Source: Ptychodera flava
Taxonomy: Eukaryota > Hemichordata > Enteropneusta > Ptychoderidae
DNA: 64,000 nucleotides
NCBI RefSeq assembly: GCF_041260155.1
Contig: NC_091940.1
Location: 4,534,501-4,598,500, forward strand
Direction: 5' to 3'
The notes under the pieces were generated by a model that had not been told where the DNA came from, searched no databases, and worked only from the letters and a program-made list of their open reading frames with translations. The translations under genes were made by a program, and so were the position numbers. Below are positions 14,601 to 45,300 of the stretch, one piece after another; position 1 is the first letter of the stretch, and the number at the start of each line of letters is the position of its first letter.

Positions 14601-15139
14601 ACTCATTCAGGCACAGTTATATTGTACATGTAGTGTACACACAACCAGTATCCAGGACACAGAGAGCCATGTGTCATGTGCCATGATTGGACACAGTATG
14701 TAAGAATGAGGTATAAATCCCACAGCGTTCATAGCCAACTACTAAAGGGGCAAATTAAATCCCATAGCGTTCATAGCCAACTACTAGAGGGGCAAATATA
14801 GTGATTGACTTCATGGGGACACCAGTGACATAATTTTTCTAGACAGGAATCCTTTCACCATCAAATGTACAATATTTATTTTTATGGCTTTGACAAAAAA
14901 TCAAAGCACAATGCAAGTTTAGGGTACCATACCAAAACTATGGAGAGCTTCTGGGCAAACATACACAAGACAACTGAGATTTTTTGGTGGAAAAATGTAC
15001 CCAATGTTCATCATCAGTTTTCAAACTTTTACTTTAATTTGATTGAGTCCTGTATTCCTATTCTTTCAGAATAAGGCATACCATCCGCACAACTGGCAGG
15101 AAACCTGTCAAAAAGACGTCCAGCAACCCAGGAAAGTAA
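2680..15139 (+). CDS. PLCG1: Phospholipase C-gamma, C-terminal 17 exons (5' partial)
   Basis: Hydrolyses PIP2 to IP3 and diacylglycerol downstream of tyrosine kinases, at the plasma membrane. Coding exons: 2680-2793, 3265-3431, 3714-3914, 4912-5034, 5522-5699, 6118-6186, 7097-7200, 7810-7967, 8394-8548, 9362-9458, 9913-10128, 11007-11155, 11680-11797, 12215-12373, 13315-13403, 14048-14235, 15070-15139 (TAA). Phases close throughout, giving 784 residues. Order (window numbering): N-half split PH, nSH2 (WFHGKL, FLVRES, Arg80), cSH2 (FLVRKS, Arg188), linker with GLYMEPNA (Tyr275, matching human Tyr783), SH3 (ALYDYKAQ, about 285-345), C-half split PH, Y box ([20 protein letters not shown]), C2 (about 575-695), tail. 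PLC-gamma is the only PLC class with SH2-SH2-SH3 inside the split PH. EF hands and X box lie upstream of the window. The tail (700-784) is a charged helix then basic, unlike vertebrate PLCG1. Exon 9 uses a non-consensus donor (GTCAGA). The call could equally be written PLCG, since invertebrates usually have one copy. Confidence 0.96.
6385..6690. repeat. Dispersed intronic repeat, copy 1
   Basis: Intron sequence rich in short phrases such as TCCTGGAAA, TCCTTGAAAATTGG and TTTAAGTGACTTTGAG, sharing order and wording with the block at 10409-10770 in another PLCG intron. Both share a GATATTGATAAGC-like middle and a GTGACTTTGAG end. Probably a diverged non-autonomous transposon; ends are not clear in this copy. 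Confidence 0.55.
10409..10770. repeat. MITE-like repeat with short inverted ends, copy 2
   Basis: Starts GGTCCGTACACTC and ends GAGTGTATGGACTG, which are inverted relatives of each other, enclosing about 360 bp similar to the block at 6385-6690. Inverted ends, small size and no coding capacity suggest a miniature inverted-repeat element. No clear target duplication is visible. Confidence 0.55.
13551..13837. repeat. 97-bp tandem repeat, three copies, PLCG intron
   Basis: Three near-identical units start at 13551, 13648 and about 13744 (spacing 97 then 96 bp), each containing GAGTTGATACATGCTGT and AGACATTTTTGC. Two units are open on both strands, which gives spurious short ORFs. Few differences between units imply recent expansion. 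Confidence 0.9.
14715..14798. repeat. 42-bp direct duplication
   Basis: Two tandem copies, 42 bp apart, of a unit containing GCGTTCATAGCCAACTACTA, with two or three mismatches. It lies in the last PLCG intron. Confidence 0.8.
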
Positions 15140-15410
15140 ATGCATTCCAGAGTGTTCCATGCCATCCTGTGGCAGATGCAGATGGCAAAGCTTAAATCCT
15201 AATGGTTCCTTGTGCAGTATATGTTTTGATTTGCAAGTAACACAAAGGTGTACAAAGAAACTCCAAATTTGTATGATAGCAATTATCACAGACCATTGAT
15301 ATGGATGGACATTGTATTCTGTGTAATGTGAATATGAGCACATTGTCATGTAGTAGTGTTTGTTGTTGGTAATTGTAATATTGTACTCAGCGTAAATAGA
15401 GACATCGCAA

Positions 15411-15869
15411 TCCTTGAAACACTTCACTGATTGAAATGACCTTGACAGTGTCATGTTTAAGAATGCATCACTTTACAATAGTGCACACCAGAGGTATACT
15501 GTGTCTGCTATTGACTTTGATCAGATTCATATTATCAAAGTCAGTTTGAGTTCCAGAAACTAATCCTTGAAACACTTCACTGATTGAAATGACCTTGACA
15601 GTGTCACGTTTGAGAATGCATCACTTTACAATAGTGCACACCAGAGGTATACTGTCTCTGCTCTTGACTTTGATCAGATTCATATTATCAAAGTCAGTTT
15701 GAGTTCCAGAAACTAATCATTGAAACAGTTCACTGATTTAAATAACCTTGACAGTGTCACTTTTAAGAATGCATCAGTTTACAGTAGTGCACACCAGAGG
15801 TATAACATGTCTGCTCGTTGGTTTGATCAGTATCATAAAATCAAAGTCAGTTTGAGTTCCAGAAACTAA
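15411..15869. repeat. 153-bp tandem repeat, three copies
   Basis: Units start at 15411, 15564 and 15717, exactly 153 bp apart, each from TCCTTGAAAC (TCATTGAAAC in the third) to GAGTTCCAGAAACTAA. The first two carry the inverted pair GACTTTGAT / ATCAAAGTC around a 12-nt loop. The array lies 270 bp past the PLCG stop codon, so it may be transcribed in the 3' UTR. Confidence 0.92.
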
Positions 15870-18800
15870 TTTAAAATCTGTACATCTACCAGTCCAAAGT
15901 TAATCACAATTGTAAGTTAGTTGATGGCATGAGAAAAGTCAATCTCACCATATGGTATGATATCTATCACAGGAGTTTACTAAAATTGACCCTTGAAATT
16001 GCCCAAAAACTTAATTAATACTTTGACACTTTTATAGACAGGTCACATTCATAACAGTGAACTTCATCTGATTTACATAAAAATACAAATAAACTAGGTG
16101 TAATGAAAACACTTACCCATAATGCAGCAGTCAATGATGAAAGTTTTTTTCATGTTGCTTTTTTTGACTTTCATAAATTGTTGTAAATTCATAGTTAGGT
16201 AAACCCTGTCAAAGAAAAGTTTCCCTGTTCTAGATCTCACATTTTATTTGCATATTGTAATGTTATCAGTGAGTGGAGGACCATTTCACTTATTATAACT
16301 GTTTTTTCAATTTATTTACATTTTGTTGCGTGTGTTGATAAAACAGTTACAAATGTCATTAAAATTTGCAGAAATCCCCTGTGTCTGTAATTAGATTGAC
16401 CTGACTACCTGTATTGTACCTGGAAACATCAAGATCTATAATCAAGATATTTCTCAAAAGCAATTTACCTTTTCTTTTTCAATTTTTTGATATACTAGTA
16501 TATCAGCTAATCTGCTTATGCCATACAGTCAAGCAGCTGATAAAGTCAAGCCTCTAAGCAAAGGTGTTCTGTATCTAAAAAGCAAAAGCCATAACTTTAT
16601 TGGTCATCAGGAAAAGGATACATGTATTACAAATCCAAGTAGAAAATACTTCATTACTGGGGCAAACTTCAGCAAATGCTTGGCACTACCTCCCTGCACT
16701 AATGCTCAGTGTAAATAGTCTGTACATGTACTTCACTGTGTAGTTGGACAAGATAACTGAAAGCTATACAGTGTCTGTGTCATTTCTCAAAGTGAGCTAC
16801 TCTCTCTCTCTCATTGCATATTATACTCTATTCATTACATCACATCCTGCTTCCCTTGTCAGGGATTTATCAGATCCCAGCAGTGGTCATTTTCACATGT
16901 TACTTTTTCCATGATTTGTTTATCAAGTACCATCGTTATTCACACAGCATTCATGATCTAGTTTAATAAACCAAGTACTGTCACTTTTCTCAGAGATGTT
17001 TTACTTGCATTTCATTTCTTTATCATGTAAAAATATAAGCTTCCATCCGGCATTTGAACATATGGAAACAGTGCATACAATTTTTTATACCACAAGGACT
17101 GCATTGTATTACCTCTTAAATAGATAGAATTATGCTCAAGGTTAGAAATATGGGATCATTAACATTTAAATATTCTGCAGGCAAACAATCTTGAAATTGT
17201 TCACATAAAACAACTCAGAAGTTTTGTATCATAATTCTCATGTCAGATTGTCAATGACTGAAAAAGATTTAGTCTCTGTGTACTCAGAATTAACATTCAG
17301 GGCCCTGGATTTGTAACCATTTGTAATTTATGTTACAGATTGTAGCAAATGAAAAGTTGTACATTCAGCATTGAATGCTGGCATTGCTGTTACCCAAGGA
17401 AGGTTTGATATGTAAATATGAAATGTTTGCTGATTGTGTCATAGAAGATAGGTTTTTTAAAATTTATAGAATGTGTGAATGGGTAACAGTATTGGTAATG
17501 TTTAAATAATGTCATTACAGGACAAAGAGTGGTCACATAGCTGTAAGTTAACACAAATGGCCAAGTTTCCAGACACTGTACTTTGTCAATATGTACTATC
17601 ATCAAAATTGAGTTGTAATATTGTATGAACAGATATCATGTAGCATGCATACCAGAAATGTTGCTTTGCATTTGCAAGGATAGTACAAGAAACACCACCA
17701 TGTTATCTTGAAGATCATGGCACAGTAATGATAAATTCTGACATTTTTGTCAGCTTCCATCCAGCATTAGCTGGTGCTTACACCAGAGATTTGTGCATTG
17801 CGTATAATAACATTCAAAACTGCTGCATGGCTGATAACTATTAAAACATGACTTGTATTTTACATGTACACTCTGCAAGGTCATTGTGTAAATAGAGATT
17901 GTCAGTAATTATTTTGTGTATGCATAGACCATGTACATGTAAATGCAGGGTTCATGTAATAGCTTGCAATTCTGTTTGTTTATACCTCATTTCAAAAATC
18001 CTGTACAGTACTTTAATTCAGTTACCTTGTAAGTATACATCTTCAGTAAATATGTCAGTGAAACTCATCAAGTAGAAATGGGCTATGACTTTGACACAGA
18101 CGCTTACAACAAATGCAATCAATGTTAGAAAAGACAGGTAAAGTCTGTTAGGTGTAGAGATGGAAGCTTGCTGGTGACAACCAGCCATTAACAGTTGTAC
18201 AATCTCAGCCTTGTACAGTGTTGCAATGAAGGCCACTTGTGTTACAATGTAGTCAAAATTTGTAATCAAAAGAATAGTGAATGGTTGATGGAGGATATTC
18301 CAGAATTCCGTGATCATGTATTGGTAAATATGTAAAGAGGAAAGTATCAAATTGTGGCAGGTATGATCTTGGTTATGAGTCACAGCTTTGGCATATGTAT
18401 TGATGGCATGGGTAAAGACAATTTTTTTTTGAAATAAATAGTTTGTTGTGATGACGAGACTATATCCATCAATCGATGGACTTGTATGAAACATGATTCC
18501 ATGATAGTTGATATGATTTGATTTATGTGACACGGCATACCTATTTTAAGAAGCCACATTCTTTAATGACTCTTCAGGTTAAATAGTAAATGGTATTGGG
18601 AAACGGATTAATGGTAGTCATGGAGATCCCATGAGGATGGCACAAAATTGTTCTCATAAAAAGAGAAGGCACAGATTTCAATATGCTCTGAAAGAGTGTA
18701 AATTTTTCTGTATTGTCAAACCGACAAACAGGTTTAAATTATTTGGTAAATTATGGCAGGTATAAGTGCAATTGTAGATGGTAGGTAGTTCATGTTTGCA

Positions 18801-21308
18801 TGAAAAAAGATTGTAAGGTCAAAGGTTATGTTGTCTCTGGAGAATGTTGACACCTTGACTGATAAATACTTCCAATGTAAGTGTAGTTACACCATCTCAC
18901 AAATGACTGGTGTGACGTCATGACTCACAAGCTACATTTAATTTGTTCTGATATGTCTGCTACGATGGCTACCTTGGTTTTCCATCACATCCAAAAAATG
19001 ACAGAAAAATGGTGCAGACGTGAAATTTCACTGTTTCATTTGACAGTCATTATAATTCAAAGAGTAAGCAGTGATAATCTGCAGATAACTGGCTTAGCAA
19101 ATTCTACTGTGATTAGTCATTTCTGCAGTCTGTCTGCATTGTCATGGCAATGTAAACATAGGTATCATCTGAAGACAGATGCCCTTCCACAACAGAATTT
19201 TTACTTCCAACTTTTTGCATTTTCCTAATTACTTGTCAATATATTAACTGTAAAGCAATATGTAGTGCTAATAACACAAAAATGCTTAAGTATAAGAGGT
19301 GGTTTTGCTATAACCTTTACCCATTCCAATCATGTGATTGATGTTATTTTAAAAAATTATGCACCATAAGTGATGGCATAACTTTTGAACTTACTGGACT
19401 GCACTAAAATTTCACTTAAAAGTCCAAATTCCTAAATCAAGAAAACAGAGAAGAAAACAGCTTATGAATCCAGGTGTGACTGATATTCCATGTAGTCAGA
19501 TATACCAAACAGAAACACAACAGTAAGAAGCAATCAAATGGAGAATATGAAAGAGATTTTAGATTTCATGAAACTGAAAACTTCCATTCCATGTAGCTGC
19601 ATTATCCAAGAAATACATGTGTTCTATGTGTACTGTGTTTTTTATGTCTCATTTAATCTTTACCATATGTATGTGATCAATCTGTAGTTTTGTTGTAATT
19701 GATTTGTCAGTACAGATCTCAAAGTCTGTGAATAGAACGTGGACACTGGTCCCTGTGTGTACCTTTGGGTGTATCAAGCTAGAGCAGTACTCACAAACTT
19801 GGTTTTGCAATATTCCTGTGCCATTCTGTTCTACATTGTATCACTGCTCATACATTTTCCTTTCAAGTTCCATATTAGTTTTCCTGACTTCCAAATGATG
19901 AAATATTAACCAAGCAAAACATTGTAGTCCCTTAGTTGTTGAACTTATCGATACATCTCTGTCACTTGAATCTGAACAAGGATATCCAAACTACAGTGGA
20001 TCATCAGAGGGTCTGTTTTCTATAGTATGTAAACATTGATTTTTTTTAGTGTGTATTTAATCAACAATTGTGTTTTCTGTTTAAGTTTTGATAATCTGAC
20101 ACCCAACATCACGTGCCGGTGTAAATGTCGCTTGTTACCATTCCTGGGCAAAGTACCCAGCATTCATAATACTTGTAATTACCATTTACATTAAATGGGC
20201 CAATATTTTGGGATGAGAACTGAGAAAAAAACGAATATTGAGTTTTGCATGTGATTGATGTGTGATCATGACATAGCTTGCATAATCTGCAGAGCACAAA
20301 TTTTGCATTTTTGTTATTGCTGTTGTATGCTTCCATGCTTTGAATATTCAGCAATCATACATACACGGACTATAGGAGCATACTCCAGGCTTCTTTTTTT
20401 TCAAATTTATCATTAGTATTTCAAGATGTCGAGCTGTTGTTTTCAAAGAAAGACATTTTCCTCTGCTTCTGTATGATTTGTTTTGCTGTCTCTCTCTCAA
20501 CATTAAACATCTCAATAAAAACAAACTGTGCAGAATATATGTGGTTTTAGTGATGATGTCAGACAACAGTCCCATCTGAAGCATGATTGGCCTACACCAG
20601 TCTCACTTTCCAGACCTGACATCACTGGTACATATAATAATCATTGTAGAGTATGCCATCAGCAGTGGGGAGTGAAGGGCTTACCTGTGAGGAACAAGCA
20701 AAAAGCAAAGCGTCAAGCTGCTAACCATGACTATCCGTACTGCCAACAGCACACTTTACTTTGACTATTACACTGTGTCAGCAAAGCAATGAGGTCTTGA
20801 AAGCCCAGTCCTGCTATCACAGAAATTACTCTTTACAACAATGGATAGCCAATCACAGAGCTTTCATTTTAGGTTTTGTAGCAACAACAAAATATTCAGT
20901 CTAGGATATTATCAATGTGTGATATAGATAACCTTGATCGGTGTTCTCCAGTCTCATTAAACAAAGTGTTTTTATTTTGAAATCTGTCATTGACAGTAAC
21001 AATGCCAACTCCCCTCCTGCAATCATAGATATCACTTATTTCAATTAACTTGCTATCTTGATCTGAATACAATTCCATGCAGCACATTGGTATTTCCTGA
21101 AAAATCATTTGTGGCTATGTCATTTACCTCAAATTTATGTCATAAAATGAACCAAATTATTTAAATATCTGTGATTTGTTCCTCTAAAGCACATACTAGA
21201 GCCACTATAAAGGGTATATACATTTGTCCTAGGTTTTTGACAACCCCGTTTTTCACCTGTCCTATACTTTTGACCAAGTGAGTATTGATAAAATGTGACA
21301 TGACACAC
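15870..21308. other. PLCG 3' flank and intergenic DNA, no gene recognised
   Basis: About 5.4 kb of AT-rich DNA. No open frame here has splice-flanked conserved motifs. The longest, 171 codons on the minus strand at 18018-18533, is hydrophobic in its C-terminal half but has no recognisable family, no neighbouring exon and no clear initiation context, so I do not call it a gene. The proximal part is probably PLCG 3' UTR. Confidence 0.5.
16088..16093 (+). terminator. Candidate PLCG polyadenylation signal
   Basis: AATAAA about 950 bp past the PLCG stop. A second AATAAA is at 16975-16980. Such hexamers are common by chance in AT-rich DNA, so either or neither may be used. Confidence 0.2.
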
Positions 21309-21612
21309 ACGATTGGAACTAATTTTGGATAATCGGAGAGTGAACCAATGTCGGTCTACTTAGTAACCCTTTCACCACCATGGTTTCTCCCAAGCCCATT
21401 GTTATCAATGGTCATTGTGGACCTGTTTACTGGGAATTGGGGGTGAACAGGTTAATCTGCAAATGTAAGCTCATCTGCTTTTCTCTTTAAGCAATGAACT
21501 TGTTTTTATGAGTATTTGTAATATGATTGTAACATTCAGCTATAGGCCACCCAACACTTTCGAGTAATTTGAAAAATATAGAGATCCGATTCTCCAAAAT
21601 TAGTTCCAATCT
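21309..21612. mobile_element. MITE with about 25-bp inverted ends
   Basis: Left end ACGATTGGAACTAATTTTGG and right end CCAAAATTAGTTCCAATC are inverted copies about 300 bp apart. There is no coding capacity. A second, partial copy of the right half in opposite orientation lies at 31875-32039 in the astacin gene, which confirms a dispersed family. Confidence 0.8.
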
Positions 21613-22639
21613 TGTTGACCCTTGTCTCCAGCACGACTTTGAGCCATCAATTTGCTGAAAATGTAGCCTTTAATGCCAGTATTTGGACCAAACTCTAGAC
21701 TTTTGAAGCGTTCTTCTACGGAAAAGCACACAGTTCGAGTTTCAAAAGTCAAATTGTCCATGGTACATTTCACCCTTGACATTGAGATATGGTTGAAGCA
21801 TTGGTACATCAATCCATCTATTGACTGCAATGTCCTCAAGGGAATAATTACCTTGGTAACTATCGAACACGTCCGCGTGCTAAATATGATGAACACAGAG
21901 TGTAATATGAGATACACTCGCAATGAAGAGTATACAGTACTGGTGTTCAAACGATACAATATCCCGTAATTTGTGACCTTAGCGATCGGTTTACTTTACA
22001 TTTAATTATTTTCAACTAGATATTTAAAAAAATCGTCAAGGATGATCGGAAGCTCATATTAACATAATTTGAAATGTCCTTTCACAAATTGTTTGCTACA
22101 TATATGTATCTCGTTCACCAATTGTTCTGTTGTTGTTATTTTCTAATTTTCATTGTGTTATGGTTTTGTCTACCAGCTAGGCCAGCTTTCGCCACTGCAG
22201 GTCCTATTGGTGAGCTGGAAAATAATCATCGATTCTGTATATTGGACTCTTATATTTGTGAGACTGATGTAAATGCTGAAAACGGTTCAGTTTGTATGAC
22301 GTCATATATTAATGTAATCTATGAAACCAACAAACACAGTACAGGGAAATTAAAGAAAACGACTGATCTCCCACTAAAACAATGCCATACAGAACGGTTG
22401 TAAAACCGTTCGGCTGACATTCAATTCAGCATTGACGATGGTATCATGGTAGAACATCGGTACAGTAGTCTCTTCGATCCCTACACTAATTAGCATTCCA
22501 TTGCTACCTCACACCTATGGAAGGATATGCGACTGTGTAACGTGTACAGTAATAGAGAGCAAGTAAATAAGCCAACGTTTGAAATTTAATGTTCTTTCTA
22601 TTTGAAGCTTTTACCAAACGGTATAACAGTCTTAGTGTG
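21613..22639. other. Intergenic, no gene recognised
   Basis: Overlapping opposite-strand ORFs (119 codons minus at 21600-21959; 98 codons plus at 21673-21969; 109 codons plus at 22074-22403) share no motif with families I know. The 22074 ORF starts with a hydrophobic stretch, but nothing supports it as an exon. Confidence 0.4.
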
Positions 22640-22968
22640 AGAACAAATTCTCAGCGGTGAGAATGGAAATTCTCACCAAGTACAGTGAGAATTGAAATTC
22701 CGATTTTTGCCAATGAATGGGGAGTCTTGATGATTCTCGCCAGTGAATTTCCATTCTCACTGTACTTGGTGACAATTTCCATTCTCACCGGTGAGACTTT
22801 GTTCTCACACTTGATTCTCGCCGAGGAGTGCATTTCTCACCAATCTCCAGTGGAGATTAAAATTTTCTCACCGACAGCGGTAAGAATAAGAACAGATTCT
22901 CACTGATTGCGAGAAAGCGTCACTTTCTCGCTCTTGTCTCGCAATTTTTCCCAATAGTGGCCCTTGGC
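22640..22968. mobile_element. 5'-truncated foldback element (CACTA-like family)
   Basis: Built from interlocking GGTGAGAAT / ATTCTCACC and GATTCTCGCCAGTG motifs. It matches the right two thirds of the complete element at 52236-52749, ending in the same type of terminus (CCCAATAGTG here, CCCTATAGTG there). The outer part of the left arm, about 110 bp, is missing. ORFs inside it are by-products of the repeat: a closely related frame recurs in the second copy. Confidence 0.85.
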
Positions 22969-23690
22969 CAGCGAAGTTGTGTCATCACGTCTCAATGGAA
23001 AAACTGTTCCCAATTTACGTTGTATTAGTGTAGAGTGTATGTTTGTCTCTCGTCCCCATCTTGTGACAAAATAATGGAAGGTGCGATTCCAACCACAAGT
23101 GGGTATTTAAGTTGCTCTACATTTCTGTAGCATCTCGTTGACATCTCGTCAAAGATGGTGGAAATTTAACACTGCTGATCTCGTTCCCTGAAAATATACT
23201 ACTTGAGATGTAGGAACTGTCAGTTTAAAACACAGGTCGTTGCCGTACAAATCCTTTGTAATATAACAAATTGCATACCTCAAATCAAACGTGTACGTGG
23301 CAATCAGTGGCCATAGATATTGGTCCGGTGTCACCTACTATGGATTTGGTCATTGGGTGTATATTGGGAAAACAGGAAGGCATTATGTTACAACAAATTA
23401 TCCGACTCAGGAATAGACAAGCTGACAAGACTAAAAGAAGCTAAGGCTCGGTGATTCTTGACGACTTTCTATACAATTACTTTCTTGAGGAAAAATTCCC
23501 ATAAATTACTCCATGGTATATACTGTAAATTGAGACCACTTTGTTGCTGAAGATGTTGTGGAACACGAAACATGTAGTGGCAATTGTTTGACATTGGATG
23601 TGCAGCCAAATCTCCCCAAAATAATTTACTTTAAGGTCGTGTCTGCATGCTCATTTCCGAAGCCCCGTCCGTAATTGATCAATTAAGAAC
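22969..23690. other. Putative upstream region of the astacin gene
   Basis: No coding motif or repeat recognised. It probably includes the proximal promoter of the downstream gene. Confidence 0.4.
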
Positions 23691-23700
23691 GGATATAAAC
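23691..23700 (+). promoter_or_regulatory. Candidate TATA box of the astacin gene
   Basis: GGATATAAAC lies about 65 bp upstream of the signal-peptide ATG at 23761. A start about 30 bp downstream would leave a short 5' UTR of roughly 40 nt, which is reasonable for an unspliced leader. Single-motif evidence only. Confidence 0.3.
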
Positions 23701-23760
23701 CTATCGTAATCAGAGACAGTGTCCGTACCATATCCAGTTATGTTTTATAATTCCAACAAG

Positions 23761-42368
<18,608 letters not shown>

Positions 42369-45300
42369 ATCTCTGCACGGAGCAGCATGTGTGCTGTTGA
42401 AACATGGCATTTGAAACATCACAGTCGGACGCTGTGTACCCATGGTCAACATATATACCTTACTTCATTAGAAAATGATATAGCATTTTCTTACTTTCAT
42501 TCTTATCCTATGCTTTATCATGAGTGCTACTTGCTTGTAAAGAATCACATTTTGAAATTTTATGACACGCAATTTCAATTCAATTTACCGACAGCGTGAA
42601 TATCATGAAAGTATCGACGGATTCTTGCTGAGGTTTTATATTGGTTTAATTACATTGGAGTACATTTACATGTACTACCGAAACATTCAAGAAACAACGC
42701 TAAATTCAAAGCATTCCGTACAGAATATAGAAAACACCTAATATTACATGACGTCCATGTTACGGAAAGGGGGTAAATACCTGCAACCTGCTAGCCTAGA
42801 ACGTGTCATTAAAGATTTTTATGTGTATACTGAAAAACATTTCGGAATATTTTGTCAGCTAGACTCGAATTAACATGTAATACTGAACCATTGATGACTC
42901 GAATAAAATATGATGAATAAGCACACATTGGAACCGTAATGAGTCGGTATAGTCGCACTCAACGACAATATATATTCCAGTGTTTTCCTTTCCTTACATT
43001 CCGACAGAGGGATAACATTTTCATGTTAATGAGTCAAAATAAAGATTAGTAATATGAATACGTCATTGTTTGTCAAACCTATGAAAATTTTCTACAAGAC
43101 TAATTTTCGCCACTCATACCACCCTTTTTAAAATTTTAAGCCGGAATGCTTTAATAAAGTAATACAGTTCGATGACTGTTTTGATATGTTATGATTACTT
43201 CAAACGTTCCACACGATTTTGACGTGACTTTCCAACTCATGAGACACTGAAATATCATGAAACGCTGAAAAATGCTGATGGTGGTTCCACGGAGCCGTTG
43301 TAAGGGAAACAAAACAACATGAACGAAGAAACTTGGAACTAAACTAAATTAAAAAGCATAGATATTTTCTATGTGTACTCTTTGCGAGTTTGTTGCATGT
43401 TAGAGTCTGTGAACAGTCTGCTCAACTTATAAGTTCTAAACCATCGTTAGTGAAATACCGAAGATATCAATTGAAACTCTGGGTTGTATTGATACTTCAT
43501 CATCATTTCACGTTTGGAATGAGTTGTGAAAAGCGCCCATTCGATTTGAATTATGCTAGCTGGGATTGAAAAGTCGCGTATTCCTATGCTAATTGACGAG
43601 TTGTTGTGTATCGAAATCAACAGAGACGACGCTTAGACTGCGAACTTGGTCATATCTTTCATTCCTGGCTAACCATTTCCATAGTTCAAGAATTGACTAG
43701 ATACTTTATGTTACTTTTCAGGGTGTTTAGAAAATATCGAAAATCTCACTCCAGGAAACATAATGCCATTATCAGTTCATGATTTTACTACGATTAGCTG
43801 AATGCTAATTCAGTGTAGCGTAGAAGGGGTTTGACCTTTATCTTCCATGTATTAGAATTACCGTTTTCCGAAAAGAGCGTAAGAGATGTTATTAGCTTAA
43901 TTAGTTTCCTCAAACCTGGACGATGTGATATGGGTCTGACTACGAAATTTGATATTAATTTGCTATGATAATCACACCGAGCCTCATTATATTGAATAAT
44001 TACGAGTAATTTGCGGTAAAATTTCATCGTTACAACGAGTGCGTTAATATTAAGTTATGTTGTCCGACTCAGTTGCTGTTCATTTTGACCTGAACTCAAC
44101 AAAGATCACGAGAGAAATGAGTCAGGCTTCTCATGAAGTTCTGTTTGATATTGGAAAGTGAACTTTAAGTATCCTTTGTTTCAGACTTTTTAAGCAGATT
44201 TTTACATGCAGTAACAATTTAATGTACTGTAATGACAATTGTGCCACTTCGAATGACCACAAACTAATATATGTTAATTATGTACAATTATGAAGTGTAT
44301 ATTACCTGTGTACATACAGCCATGCACGTACACCCCAAATAAAATTGTTACGGTAGAAAATACCACACACAGACAGTAAGTACGAGAAGCGCACTATGGA
44401 GTTCAATAGTAACCAAAATTATTAAATAGAAACTAAAATACTCACAAATAATTAAAAATCATGCAAAAGTTACCGTCCTTGGTCGAGAGCTTTGAGCGTT
44501 AACCAGTCCTTTTCACAAAAAGTCCGCGAAATGTGGTTTCAATCAAATTGTCCGGTCTTTAGTGCAACTTGGCATTCAGTACACAGTCCACATCTTCGTG
44601 TTGACGTTTGCAATAGCGTTTTTTCCTCTTCCTCCTTTATTTACTGAAGAAACAATCGTTGACTGTCCTGCAATATCTGCGTTATTTCTGTAAACTCTAG
44701 TTCTCTATACCGTCAGTTGTGCAGCATTCGTTCAGGTCAGACAGGCGAGCTCCGTTCCGATATTATGCAGTCTCCTCATGCACTTTTAGAATGTTCAGAC
44801 AAGATCAAGAAAATTATTGATTTTGTAAACACGTGATACCCTGCGCAGACATTATTAATGGGCAATCATCAAACAAGGGTGTACATATGTGCAAAATTGG
44901 GTTGAGATTTTCTTCCATGAAAGAGAGATGAACTTAAACAAAGCACCTTGAAATAACTTGTCTCTGTCGGAGAACTGGTATCGATGAGGAACTGGGGCTT
45001 CTGTGTGCCACAGACAATAAACACAGAACTTGCGATAGGTAAAATGGCAGTTACGCGTTGGTTTGTGAGCAATATAGGCCTGCAATGATCATAAAATATA
45101 ACGGAGACAGTTTGGCTAGAACAGTATCGTTGAAAATGTAAAATAGAACTAAATATGGTAGAAACTTCAATTATAAGATTTTTTGATTAAATAGATAAAC
45201 ATACAGTATCGTTCCTTATTAATCAATATGAGGCAACGTCTGATATGAGCATGCGCAAATATGCAGGGCCTTTAAGTTAGTCTATAATGAGAAACTGAAC

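Noticed and set aside
18018..18533. 171-codon minus-strand ORF, longest non-exonic ORF in the first half of the window
   Set aside because: No recognisable motif, no flanking exon, located in the likely PLCG 3' flank of AT-rich DNA; such lengths can occur by chance.
20528..20764. ORF with a few spaced Cys and His residues suggestive of a zinc finger
   Set aside because: Spacing fits no known finger, no repeats of the pattern, and no splice context.
22685..22906. ORF whose protein recurs at 52442-52726
   Set aside because: The shared protein is only the translation of a shared foldback DNA element; both strands are open and the element is palindromic.
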